DNA from: Prosthecobacter debontii
Lineage (GTDB): Bacteria; Verrucomicrobiota; Verrucomicrobiia; Verrucomicrobiales; Verrucomicrobiaceae
Assembly (NCBI RefSeq): GCF_900167535.1
Contig: NZ_FUYE01000018.1
Location: 1-64,000, forward strand
Length of the DNA stretch: 64,000 nt
Direction: 5' to 3'
Below the pieces are notes generated by a model. The model saw only the letters and a list, made by a program, of their open reading frames with translations, was not told the DNA's origin and made no database searches. The position numbers and the translations under genes were made by a program. This document shows, piece by piece, positions 34,749 through 43,382 of the stretch. Position 1 is the stretch's first letter. The number at the start of each line of letters is the position of its first letter.

Positions 34749-36713
34749 ATGGATCAACCGCCGCTGCCGCCGAAAAAGCCCGCCAACCCTCTTCAAGGTC
34801 TCAGTCCTCTGGGCTTGATGGATGGAGTGATGGGGGGGCAGGCTTCAGATTGGGAGCCGCCCATGGCAGAGGACCTGGAGCAGTTGTTCCCGGGCTATCA
34901 TGACTTCAAGTTCATTGATCGCGGTGGCATGGGCGCGGTGTATTCCGCCGTCCAAAACTCTTTGCAGCGTCGGGTGGCGATCAAGATCCTGCCGCCAGAA
35001 ATGGGATTGGATGAGGCCTTCGTGGATCGTTTCCACCAAGAGGCTCGCTTGCTGGCCCGTCTTCAGCATCCTCACATCGTGGCGGTCTATGACTTCGGGC
35101 GAAATCAGTCCGGCCATCTCTTCATCGTGATGGAGTATGTGGAGGGCACGAGCCTGCTGGACATCATGAAAAAGGAGCGGCTGACACTCTCCCGATCTCT
35201 GGAGGTGACCGCGCAGGTCTGTGAGGCGCTCCAGTTCGCGCATGATCATGGCGTGATTCATCGGGACATCAAGCCGACGAACATTTTGCTGGATGTCTGG
35301 GGCCGTGTGCGGGTGGCGGATTTTGGCTTGGCCAAGCTGGCCGAGACCAGCCACCAGACGACGAAGCAAAATCGCAGTGCCATGCTGATGGGCACACCGG
35401 GCTATGCCTCCCCTGAGCAGCGTCGTGGAGAGAAGGATATGGATCACCGGGCAGATATTTTCAGCCTGGGGGTGACGCTGTATGAGATGCTGACTGGGCA
35501 TCTCCCCGTGGGGGTTTTTGAGCCGCCGTCCAAAAAAGTCCAGACACCTCCGGGCCTCGATAAGATCATCAACCGCTGCCTGCGGGAGCGGCCAGCGGAT
35601 CGATATCAGCAAGCGAAGGATATTCGCTCTGCCATCCTGCAGCAGGTGGAGAAAATGGAGCGCTCGGTGATGCAGCGTGCCATTGCCAAGCGGCCCATCG
35701 TCTCAATGATGACCTCGGTCATTGTCGGCGCTGGTTTCATTTATCTTTTGGATGCTCTAGACCGGGAGGTCTTACGGAAGCAAGCGGCCCCTGTGCCTGT
35801 CCCGACCTATGTGGACTCTGAGCATGGGCCCAGCGTGCTGAAGCTCAATGAAACCTTTTCGCTGGTGCGCCTTCGTTTGACTTGGGAAGAGGCGCGGCGG
35901 CGCATCGATGCCACGGATGGTATTCAACTGGCCAGTATCCGCAGTGAAGAGGAGCTGAATCAACTGCGAGCGTTGCTGAAGGAGCAAAACATTACGTCAC
36001 ACATTTGGTTGGGCGGTCGTGAATTGGCCGATCAAAAAGGCTTCCGATGGGAGGATGGCTCGCCGTTTACCTTCGCTGCATGGATGCCGGCGTCTCCAGA
36101 GCCTCCCCTGATGATCTCCGAGATTCAGGCAAAGAATCAGCGCACGCTTCGGGAGCCCAGTGGGCGCTCTCCGGATTGGATCGAAGTTTATAATCCTGGT
36201 CCGACGCCTGTGGATCTTACAGGCTGGAATCTGCGTCAGATCTCCGGCCGCTATGCCATGGATGGACGGCTAGGACGCCAGGAGGGCTCAGCGAAGGCGG
36301 CCCTCGTGGTGCCTCCAGGAGGCTATCAGATCATCCATTGTGAAGAGGCGGATGGCCCTATGGGGGATGATCTCGCCTTCTCCTTTCAGCTTGAGGCGCA
36401 GAGCGCACGTCTGCGCTGGTCCGATCCGCGTGGGCGTCTCATTCAAGATACCGGTAAGGATTGGAAGTCTTTCCCAGCGGATGCCAGCCTTATCTTCGAT
36501 GCGGACACGCACTCCTGGTCCTGGTCGCAAGAACCCACGCCCGGCCAGCCCAATAGCCAGGCGCGTGAGTTCTTCTCTTCCTCAGCAGATTCCCAAGCCT
36601 TCTCACAGGCCATCATTATGCTGCCGTCCTTCGACTGTCGGTGGTCTCTAGATACCCAGCGGCGCACGGCTTGGTCCCTCGTTCGGCATTCGAAGCGTGA
36701 CAGTGGACTGTAG
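34749..36713 (+). CDS. Ser/Thr protein kinase with C-type-lectin-like and lamin-tail domains
   Basis: In this 654-residue protein the kinase (about 50-315) has RGGMGAVYS, VAIKILPPE, HRDIKPTNILL, DFGLAKLAE and GTPGYASPEQRRG. A membrane helix follows near 330-345. The outer part has a C-type-lectin-like segment (RLTWEEARRRIDATDGIQLA, HIWLGGRE, GFRWEDGSPF). Next is a lamin-tail (LTD) fold (PDWIEVYNPGPTPVDLTGWNL). Lectin and LTD domains suggest binding of sugars or surfaces outside, with signalling inside. The place beside the sigma factor and VirB operon suggests control of secretion by contact. Start 34749 is preferred; 34701 adds 16 residues. Confidence 0.82.
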   Translation: MDQPPLPPKKPANPLQGLSPLGLMDGVMGGQASDWEPPMAEDLEQLFPGYHDFKFIDRGGMGAVYSAVQNSLQRRVAIKILPPEMGLDEAFVDRFHQEARLLARLQHPHIVAVYDFGRNQSGHLFIVMEYVEGTSLLDIMKKERLTLSRSLEVTAQVCEALQFAHDHGVIHRDIKPTNILLDVWGRVRVADFGLAKLAETSHQTTKQNRSAMLMGTPGYASPEQRRGEKDMDHRADIFSLGVTLYEMLTGHLPVGVFEPPSKKVQTPPGLDKIINRCLRERPADRYQQAKDIRSAILQQVEKMERSVMQRAIAKRPIVSMMTSVIVGAGFIYLLDALDREVLRKQAAPVPVPTYVDSEHGPSVLKLNETFSLVRLRLTWEEARRRIDATDGIQLASIRSEEELNQLRALLKEQNITSHIWLGGRELADQKGFRWEDGSPFTFAAWMPASPEPPLMISEIQAKNQRTLREPSGRSPDWIEVYNPGPTPVDLTGWNLRQISGRYAMDGRLGRQEGSAKAALVVPPGGYQIIHCEEADGPMGDDLAFSFQLEAQSARLRWSDPRGRLIQDTGKDWKSFPADASLIFDADTHSWSWSQEPTPGQPNSQAREFFSSSADSQAFSQAIIMLPSFDCRWSLDTQRRTAWSLVRHSKRDSGL

Positions 36714-36771
36714 CGGACGGAGGTCCGTATTCGACAATGCGGATTCTTCAGCCACACTGAAGGTCCCAACC

Positions 36772-38493
36772 ATGAAAGCCTTTTTAACGTCCCTGGCAGT
36801 CGCTCTGCTGCTTTGCTCGATCAGCTTTGCGGGTGAAGCTCAAACGGTTCGCCTGCTCACGATCGGCAACAGTTTCTCTCGCAATGCCACCAATCACCTG
36901 GGCGATTTGGCCAAGGCGGGCGGTCATAAGCTGATTCACACCTCCATCGTCGTGGGCGGAGCGTCCCTGGAATTGCATTCTGACAAAGCTCTCAAGAATG
37001 CTGAAGACCCCAAGGATAAAGCAGGACTTTATACTAACGGTCGCAGCCTGGTGCAGGAGCTGAAAGCGCAGCCCTGGGACTATGTCACCCTCCAGCAGGC
37101 CAGCATCAAGAGCCATGACCTGAGCACTTATCAACCGTATGCGGGACGTTTGGCCGCCTTGATCCATGAGCACGCACCGACAGCACAGCTCCTGGTTCAT
37201 CAGACCTGGGCCTACCGGAAGGACGATCCTCGCTTTACCAAGCCTTCCGACAAGCCCGGAGAGCCGAAGACGCAGGAGGAGATGTATCAAATGCTCACGG
37301 CGGCCTATCAGGCTATTACCGAGGAACTCAAAGCCCAGCGCATCCCAGTGGGAGATGCCTTTCATCTGGCGGATACGGATGCCGAGTGGGGGTATCAAAC
37401 CGACACGGCTTTCGATTTGAAAAAAGCCAAAGCTCCCGAGTTGCCTAGCCAAAAGCATTCTCTGCATGTCGGGTGGACTTGGAAGACCGATGCCAAGACC
37501 AAGGTGAAGAAGCTGGGGATGGATGGGCACCACGCCAACACGGCTGGGGAATACCTGGGAGCGTGTGTCTGGTATGAAGTGCTCTTCGGTGAAAGCTCGG
37601 TCGGTAACAGCTACATCCCCGCGAAGATGGAGCCGGAATACGCTCGGTTTCTCCAAAAAACAGCTCATCGTGCGGTGGAGACGGCAAAGGAGGATTTAGG
37701 GAACCCTGAGTCGGCAGATAGCACTGCGATTCTGAAGATGCCCAACCTTGTGGCTTTTTGGGATTTCCAAGAAGCGGCAGGCGAGAAGCGTTGGTCTCAA
37801 GGGGGTGAGAAGCTGGCTTTGCAGGAAAAGAAAGGGCCCATAAATCGAGTTCAGGATGGGGTTTTTGGCCCCTGGTCGGTGGACATCAAGCGTGGCCAGT
37901 GGTTGATGCTTCCTCGGGCAGAGATCGGTGCGCTGAATATCCATGGCAAAGAGGCCCAAGTCACCGTGGTGGCATGGGTTAAACGACAGGCTAAAGAGCC
38001 CTGGCAAGCGATTGCAGGGGTGTGGGATGAAACCCACAAGCATCGGCAATATTGCCTCTTTTTGAATGCCCCACGCGGCACTCGTGCGGATGAGATGAAG
38101 CGCTATCCCTTGGCCAATCGCATTCATGGACACGTCTCAGGCGTTGGTGGTCCAACCCCTGGAGAGGAGTTTTGCATCACTTACTCCAGCGGAGCCACCG
38201 AGATCCCTCTCCAGCAGTGGCACTGCCTCGCCATGAGTTATGATGGCCAGGCTTCTCGAGTGTTTGTGGATGGGAAACTGGACAGCTTGGAGCATTACAA
38301 TCCCTTTCCGTATTCCGAGGGATTGCACGATGGTGGGGTTGAAGGAGCCGACTTTACGGTGGGGGCTGTGCATCGTGGCGGTGTGTGGGGAAATTTCTTT
38401 GGCGGTCAGATCGGCGGGTTGGCGGTTTTTAATCGCGCCCTTGAAGAGTCTGAGCTGCAAACTCTGGTCGGCCTGACAGCCCCTGCTGAATGA
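36772..38493 (+). CDS. Exported DUF4886 SGNH-like esterase with LamG domain
   Basis: The 573-residue product has a signal peptide (KAFLTSLAVALLLCSISFAG). A DUF4886 domain starts at VRLLTIGNSFSRNATNHL, where GNSF is the nucleophile block of SGNH-type hydrolases. LVHQTWAYRKDDPRF and GMDGHHANTAGEYL follow, the latter holding a likely catalytic His. The C-terminal about 240 residues are a LamG/concanavalin-like jelly roll (VAFWDFQEAAGEKRW, VTVVAWVKRQAKEPWQ, RVFVDGKL). It probably acts on polysaccharide esters outside the cell. The stop overlaps the next gene by 4 bases (ATGA), so the two are coupled. Confidence 0.82.
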   Translation: MKAFLTSLAVALLLCSISFAGEAQTVRLLTIGNSFSRNATNHLGDLAKAGGHKLIHTSIVVGGASLELHSDKALKNAEDPKDKAGLYTNGRSLVQELKAQPWDYVTLQQASIKSHDLSTYQPYAGRLAALIHEHAPTAQLLVHQTWAYRKDDPRFTKPSDKPGEPKTQEEMYQMLTAAYQAITEELKAQRIPVGDAFHLADTDAEWGYQTDTAFDLKKAKAPELPSQKHSLHVGWTWKTDAKTKVKKLGMDGHHANTAGEYLGACVWYEVLFGESSVGNSYIPAKMEPEYARFLQKTAHRAVETAKEDLGNPESADSTAILKMPNLVAFWDFQEAAGEKRWSQGGEKLALQEKKGPINRVQDGVFGPWSVDIKRGQWLMLPRAEIGALNIHGKEAQVTVVAWVKRQAKEPWQAIAGVWDETHKHRQYCLFLNAPRGTRADEMKRYPLANRIHGHVSGVGGPTPGEEFCITYSSGATEIPLQQWHCLAMSYDGQASRVFVDGKLDSLEHYNPFPYSEGLHDGGVEGADFTVGAVHRGGVWGNFFGGQIGGLAVFNRALEESELQTLVGLTAPAE

Positions 38494-39365
38494 AGACTTC
38501 GTCCAGCCGTGCCGTCTGGGCCTCGGCCATTCCGTTCCTGTTCGTGCTCCTCTGGAGCAGCGGCTTCATTGGTTCGAAGCTGGGGGTTCCTTATGCGGAG
38601 CCTTTTACCTTTCTCACGCTGCGTTACATCATCGTGCTCACCGTGATGGTCCCGGTGTCATTCCTCACCCGTGCCCCCTGGCCGCAGGGATGGAAGCAGG
38701 TGGCGCACGTAGCTTTTGCGGGGCTGCTGATTCATGCCCTCTACCTGAGCGGCTGTGTCTATGCTCTGCGTCTGGGTTTACCGGCAGGAATTGTCAGTCT
38801 CATCGTCTCCATGCAGCCCTTGTTTACGGCGGCCTTGGCCGGGATGGTGTTAGGGGAGAAAGTGTTGCCACGTCAATGGTTAGGCTTGGCTTTAGGGTTC
38901 GTTGGCACCGCCATGGTGGTCTCTCATAAAATGGGTAGCGGGGTCACGCTGCCCATGACTCTCCCTGCCATACTGGCGCTCATCGGGATCACCCTCGGCA
39001 CCCTTTGGCAAAAACGGCATTGCCCGACCTTCGATCTACGCACCAGCACAGCGGTGCAGTATCTCGCCAGTTTGTTCATCACCGCACCACTCTCCCTAGC
39101 TTTTGAGACGCGGGAGGTTCACTGGAGCGGTCAATTCGTCTTCGCTCTGCTGTGGGTGGCCTTTGTGTTGTCCATCGGGGCCATCACCCTGCTAAATTAC
39201 CTCATCCGCAGCGGCACCGCGGTGAATGTGGCTAGCCTCTTTTACACCGTGCCCGCTGTCACCGCTTTCATGGCCTGGGCGATCTTCGGTGAAACCCTAA
39301 CTGGCCTGTCCCTGGCAGGCATGGGCGTGGCGGTCCTCGGCGTGTGGCTAGCGAGGGGCAGGTGA
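38490..39365 (+). CDS. EamA/DMT-family transporter
   Basis: The 291-residue protein has about ten membrane helices in two repeated EamA halves: FLFVLLWSSGFIGSKLGVPYAEP opens the first, and a second repeat starts near residue 150 (LPAILALIGITLGTLWQKRH). The drug/metabolite transporter superfamily exports amino acids, nucleosides or other small molecules; the substrate is unknown. Translation is coupled to the preceding esterase gene by an ATGA overlap. Confidence 0.9.
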   Translation: MKTSSSRAVWASAIPFLFVLLWSSGFIGSKLGVPYAEPFTFLTLRYIIVLTVMVPVSFLTRAPWPQGWKQVAHVAFAGLLIHALYLSGCVYALRLGLPAGIVSLIVSMQPLFTAALAGMVLGEKVLPRQWLGLALGFVGTAMVVSHKMGSGVTLPMTLPAILALIGITLGTLWQKRHCPTFDLRTSTAVQYLASLFITAPLSLAFETREVHWSGQFVFALLWVAFVLSIGAITLLNYLIRSGTAVNVASLFYTVPAVTAFMAWAIFGETLTGLSLAGMGVAVLGVWLARGR

Positions 39366-39408
39366 GTTTAGATTTGAACGGATTTCAGGTTTTTGTTTTT
39401 AATAAGGC

Positions 39409-41232
39409 ATGAGGTTTTGCCTGATTTTCTTATACCTAATGGCGTCTGGGGAAATGCTCCAGGGGCAATCGGGTTCGGGTTATTTTCACTCAAGCGTGCG
39501 ATGGAGTCAGCCCAATGTGGAATTACCCCCACACATTCAAGGGACCCCTGGAAAAATCACTTTGATTGCCGATTATGAGAAAGCCGATGCGAGCGGCGTG
39601 CCGCTTTATTTGATCAACCTCACGAACAAAGACACGAGCTTCTGGAGTCAAGATGGAGACCTCTCCGTGAAACTTGAGCGGCAAGTCAATGCTGAACAAT
39701 GGCTGCGATGCCAAGCTCACGTGTATTCCTGGTGCGGGAACAGTTATGGCTCTCGGTTATTGTCCAGTGGGCACCATTTCGTTTTCAAAGGCTTTCGTCC
39801 TCAAAGCGGGAAAAAAGCACCGGTTCGGTATGCGTTACGAACCCCATCTGAAGTGATTTTATCCAACATAGGCGATGGCTTCTATGAACCTGAAGAAGAA
39901 GCCAATGCTCTGATCGATAGCATGGCCTTGAAAGAGATCCCAACAGCCTTAGCCGATCTTCTCCAACTCGGTAGGTTTGGCGATCACAAGGAGGTGACTT
40001 GGGAAAATCGCATCTGCGGCCTACGGTTGTTGCAGAAGATGGGGGGATTGCCGTCAGGAAAGACCCTCACTGACAAGTGGAGTGCCGAGTTGTCTTCCAA
40101 AGCATCCCTTACCGAGAATGAATCGGCTGCGTTAGCTGCACTGCAGTCGTTCAAAAGTGTTTCATGGTCTCTCGACGCGACTCCCGGTCAACTCCTGCAA
40201 TACATCACGAGCTTGTTGTCTGCCGACTCAAGTAACCTCGAGACGTATGGCTCGCCATCGGCGGATCGTGCTGTTCTTTGGGGGATTGCCAGTGGGTTGG
40301 CGCACTCTTCCGCTTATATGCCTCTGGATGACTGGAAGCCGTTGCTATCGTTGGCTTTAGACTGTCTTGATCGTGGACCTAATAGGACTCGATCTCAGGT
40401 TTTGAATTTGTTGAACCAAGGACGCCTCACCGATCAATGCATGGCCTCTTCGGCCTTTGAGCCGTTGTTGAAAAGTGCCGATCAAGACGTGGTCAAACTC
40501 GCTGCAAAAACGCTTTCTCGACGAGCCAAAGGGGCAAGGTTAATTGAATTGAGCGGTCAGCTTCCACAGCAGAGTCGGATGGTTATCTTAAGTGCCCTTA
40601 TCGATGCGAAAAAAACAATGCGTTCAACTGGGGGCGAACTGGGATACTTCTTTGATCCGGTAGAACTTCAGTATTTGAGAGAATGTGTCCGTCAAAGCCC
40701 TATCCAAGCAGCTCCTCTAGTTTCAGATGCTGGAGGTCAAGCAATCCGGCTTGAGGATTTTTTGCGAGAGCAGCTATCTCTGTATTGGGATCGAGAGATG
40801 AAGGACCCTGAAAAGACGAATCATGATTTTGAGCTCGATGCTTCAGATCATGCGTATGAACGCGCGCTAGCTATTCTAGCTGAGTTGCCGTTAGATTCTT
40901 CTCGATTACCCTCGCTATCGAGAAATCAGACTCAGTCTGAAGTGATCCCTTTGCTCAAGCGCTTATTGAATCACCGAGGATATACAGTCACTCGAACTCA
41001 TCTGCCGGTAGGGGATGGAACATTCAAACCTTTCAAACGGTATCATTACATCGTTCGAGAGTCGGCTCACAAAGCTTTGACGCAATTGCATGAAGCTGTG
41101 CCTGTAGGACTCGAGTTCGAAAAACTTATTCCTGATCCACAGGCCACGGAGAATTCTCTGAAAGCGGCTCCTTTGCCATCAATAAAGCAAAGGAGGCCAT
41201 TGATCCCCGCAATCGAATCCCCCAAAAACTAA
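39409..41232 (+). CDS. Exported hypothetical protein, AT-richer than neighbours
   Basis: This 607-residue product begins with a hydrophobic leader (RFCLIFLYLMASGEMLQG). A beta-rich segment with several Cys/Trp residues follows (LRCQAHVYSWCGNSYGSRLL). Residues about 165-600 are helical and could be irregular HEAT-like repeats. I recognise no family. Codon choice is visibly less GC-biased than in flanking genes (more TTG, TCT, GAT and CAA), which fits later acquisition or weak selection. It stands alone, with 43 bases before it and a convergent gene after it. Confidence 0.65.
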   Translation: MRFCLIFLYLMASGEMLQGQSGSGYFHSSVRWSQPNVELPPHIQGTPGKITLIADYEKADASGVPLYLINLTNKDTSFWSQDGDLSVKLERQVNAEQWLRCQAHVYSWCGNSYGSRLLSSGHHFVFKGFRPQSGKKAPVRYALRTPSEVILSNIGDGFYEPEEEANALIDSMALKEIPTALADLLQLGRFGDHKEVTWENRICGLRLLQKMGGLPSGKTLTDKWSAELSSKASLTENESAALAALQSFKSVSWSLDATPGQLLQYITSLLSADSSNLETYGSPSADRAVLWGIASGLAHSSAYMPLDDWKPLLSLALDCLDRGPNRTRSQVLNLLNQGRLTDQCMASSAFEPLLKSADQDVVKLAAKTLSRRAKGARLIELSGQLPQQSRMVILSALIDAKKTMRSTGGELGYFFDPVELQYLRECVRQSPIQAAPLVSDAGGQAIRLEDFLREQLSLYWDREMKDPEKTNHDFELDASDHAYERALAILAELPLDSSRLPSLSRNQTQSEVIPLLKRLLNHRGYTVTRTHLPVGDGTFKPFKRYHYIVRESAHKALTQLHEAVPVGLEFEKLIPDPQATENSLKAAPLPSIKQRRPLIPAIESPKN

Positions 41233-41292
41233 CAAGGTGTATCGCTCCGAAGAAACGATACACCTTGCGATCCGTGAGAAAGATTCAGGTGA

Positions 41293-42516
41293 TTACTCCT
41301 GCAAAAACACAAACACGCCCTTCTTGTTGCCGACCACCACATCCAGCTTGCCGTCTTGATTGACGTCGCCTGGAGTGACTTCGGTGCCGACGCCGCTGTT
41401 GTCGTCGATCTGGTGAGGGATGAACTCCGCGCCGCCTTTGCCATCGCGTTTGATCTGGAACCAGTAGAGCACCGGGGCGGCATTCGGTTCGTCGTCTTTC
41501 AGGGGGCCGTGAGCCCAGCGGCGCTTACCCGTGACGAGGTCGAGCACGCCATCACCATCCATGTCGGCCATCTGCATGGCGTGAAGCTGGCTGAATTTGA
41601 CCCCCACAGGGCTGTTTTCCACGGTGTTGCCCATCAGCTTGTGATCGATGAAGCTGCCGTCTTCCGTCTGCTCATACCAGCTCAGGCCGTAGCCATGGGC
41701 ATTGTGGCTGCTGATCACATCATTGCGGCCATCGCCGTTCACATCATAGACGAGGATGAAGGAGCCGCCGCGCTCACCTTCTGGGGTGAAGGGGGCGGCA
41801 TGGAAGGTCCAGTCCTTGTCCTCCTTCGTGTCGGCAGGTTGTTCAAACCACCCCTCTTTGGTGAGAAGGTCGGCGCGGCCATCGCCATTCACATCGCCAA
41901 AACCGTAGCCGTGGGTGTAGCGGAAGTATTTCTTGTCGTTCTCTTCCGTGACGGGGGTGATGGGGCGGAAGCGGGCTTTGCCAAAGGGATTGCTCCAGTC
42001 GATCTCGGCGTAACCTAAACGACCGCCTTTGGAGGGCTGCACACCGAGGCTGGTGTGGCAGATAAGCTCGGGTTTGCCATCGCCGTTGATGTCACCCAGA
42101 GTGGGGGATTCGTTGTCGGTGATGTCAAAGATGGTGTGGCGGGTCCACTCCGTTTTTTTGTTCTGAGGGTTTTCAAACACCCAGGTCTCCTTGCCCGGCC
42201 AGGAGAAGGCCAGGATGTCGCTCCAGCCATCGCCATTGAAGTCGTAGGTATAGCTCAGGAAGAAATCACTGTAGCCCTTGGCAGGGTCATAAGGCTCTTT
42301 TTCAAATTTTGGAGCGAACTCGATGCGCTCTTTGAACTCCGGCCCTTTCCAGATGAAGCGTCCGGCGCAGATGTCATTTTGGCCATCGTGATCGAAATCG
42401 GCAAAGTGAGCGCCTTCCGCGACGAATTCTTCGGTCAGGGTGATTTTTTTAAAGGTCGGGGCCGCGGCTGCGGAGAGCGCGGCGAGGGTCAGAATGGAGA
42501 CGAGGCAAGACTTCAT
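41293..42516 (-). CDS. Exported FG-GAP/VCBS repeat protein
   Basis: The 407-residue product has a signal peptide (KSCLVSILTLAALSAAAAP). FG-GAP repeats of about 50-70 residues follow, with calcium-loop-like segments: DFDHDGQNDICAG, DFNGDGWSDILAF, DINGDGKPELICH, DVNGDGRADLLTK, DVNGDGRNDVISS, DMDGDGVLDLVTG and DVNQDGKLDVVVG. It should fold as a beta-propeller with Ca2+ in the loops, outside the cytoplasm; the ligand is unknown. ATG 42516 gives the signal peptide; the frame is open to 42645. Confidence 0.88.
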   Translation of the reverse strand: MKSCLVSILTLAALSAAAAPTFKKITLTEEFVAEGAHFADFDHDGQNDICAGRFIWKGPEFKERIEFAPKFEKEPYDPAKGYSDFFLSYTYDFNGDGWSDILAFSWPGKETWVFENPQNKKTEWTRHTIFDITDNESPTLGDINGDGKPELICHTSLGVQPSKGGRLGYAEIDWSNPFGKARFRPITPVTEENDKKYFRYTHGYGFGDVNGDGRADLLTKEGWFEQPADTKEDKDWTFHAAPFTPEGERGGSFILVYDVNGDGRNDVISSHNAHGYGLSWYEQTEDGSFIDHKLMGNTVENSPVGVKFSQLHAMQMADMDGDGVLDLVTGKRRWAHGPLKDDEPNAAPVLYWFQIKRDGKGGAEFIPHQIDDNSGVGTEVTPGDVNQDGKLDVVVGNKKGVFVFLQE

Positions 42517-42644
42517 GGAGTGAGGCAGGGAACAACCTTGGCGAGTCATATCTTGCAGCCAAGCTGAAAGAAGAACCGCAGGGCAGGGGGGCGGCAGATT
42601 CGTCATTTGCCTCCAGGGCGACCTGAGCCATCGTAAGAGGTTCA

Positions 42645-43235
42645 ATGCTCCAAATCCCCGATTACCCTTTCCGCGCCTTCATTTTCGATTGTGACGGCAC
42701 CTTGGTGGACTCAATGCCCCTGCACTATGAAGCTTGGCTGGCCTCCCTGCGGCACCACGAGGCCCCGTTTGAGTTCACCGAAGATTTCTTTTATGCCCGG
42801 GCTGGCGTGCGTGAGCAGGATGTGGTGACGGAGCTGAATGCCCAATACGGCAGTCAGGTCGATCCAGACTCCGTGGCGCATTTGAAGGCGGAGATGTTTC
42901 TGAAGATCATCCCCCAGGTGCAGGCCATTCAGCCGGTGGCAGATTTTGCCCGCAGCCTGGAGGGGCGCTTCCCCATGGCTGTGGCCTCGGGGAGTGAGGA
43001 GATCATCGTGCGTGGCTGCTTGGCGGCCAATGGCTTGCTGCATCTGTTCCCCACCATTGTGACCCCGGCGTATGTGAAGCAGGGGAAACCGGCCCCAGAC
43101 ATGTTCCTTCTGGCGGCGGAGAAGATGGGGGTGGAGCCGAAGGACTGCCTGGTGCTGGAGGACGGGCAGGCGGGCATCGTGGCGGCGGAGGCGGCCGGGA
43201 TGCAGTGGGCCTTCGTGCCGCGCACGTTGCGCTAG
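42645..43235 (+). CDS. HAD-superfamily phosphatase (beta-phosphoglucomutase-like)
   Basis: The 196-residue protein shows HAD motif I FIFDCDGTLVDS with both aspartates. Motif II is AVASGS, motif III is the lysine in VKQGKPAPDMF, and motif IV is CLVLEDGQAG. The cap of about 65 residues is the helical subclass I type. It belongs with phosphatases or beta-phosphoglucomutases acting on sugar phosphates; the substrate cannot be told. It starts close to, and divergent from, the FG-GAP gene. Confidence 0.88.
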   Translation: MLQIPDYPFRAFIFDCDGTLVDSMPLHYEAWLASLRHHEAPFEFTEDFFYARAGVREQDVVTELNAQYGSQVDPDSVAHLKAEMFLKIIPQVQAIQPVADFARSLEGRFPMAVASGSEEIIVRGCLAANGLLHLFPTIVTPAYVKQGKPAPDMFLLAAEKMGVEPKDCLVLEDGQAGIVAAEAAGMQWAFVPRTLR

Positions 43236-43312
43236 CGCGGAAGGCGGTGGGCTGGGGGTAAAATCCAGGTTGGCGGCCTAGCTTCCCCTCATTTCCTTTT
43301 CCACGAAACTCC

Positions 43313-43340
43313 TTGCCAGAGCCCGTGCCTCTGATAAAAA
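43313..43340 (+). promoter_or_regulatory. Possible housekeeping promoter of dnaN
   Basis: TTGCCA (43313-43318), a 16-base spacer and TAAAAA (43335-43340) lie 43 bases before the dnaN start. The match to the sigma-70 consensus is moderate. Confidence 0.35.
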
Positions 43341-43382
43341 AAGCCGTTCGACTCTATCAGTAGGCACGCCGCCCCCCTTTTT

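Noticed and set aside
12334-36713. Integrative and conjugative element
   Set aside because: No relaxase, integrase, partition gene or oriT-like repeat was seen, and base composition does not shift visibly at the borders. The tRNA-like end at 33-95 is 12 kb away and no matching direct repeat was noticed.
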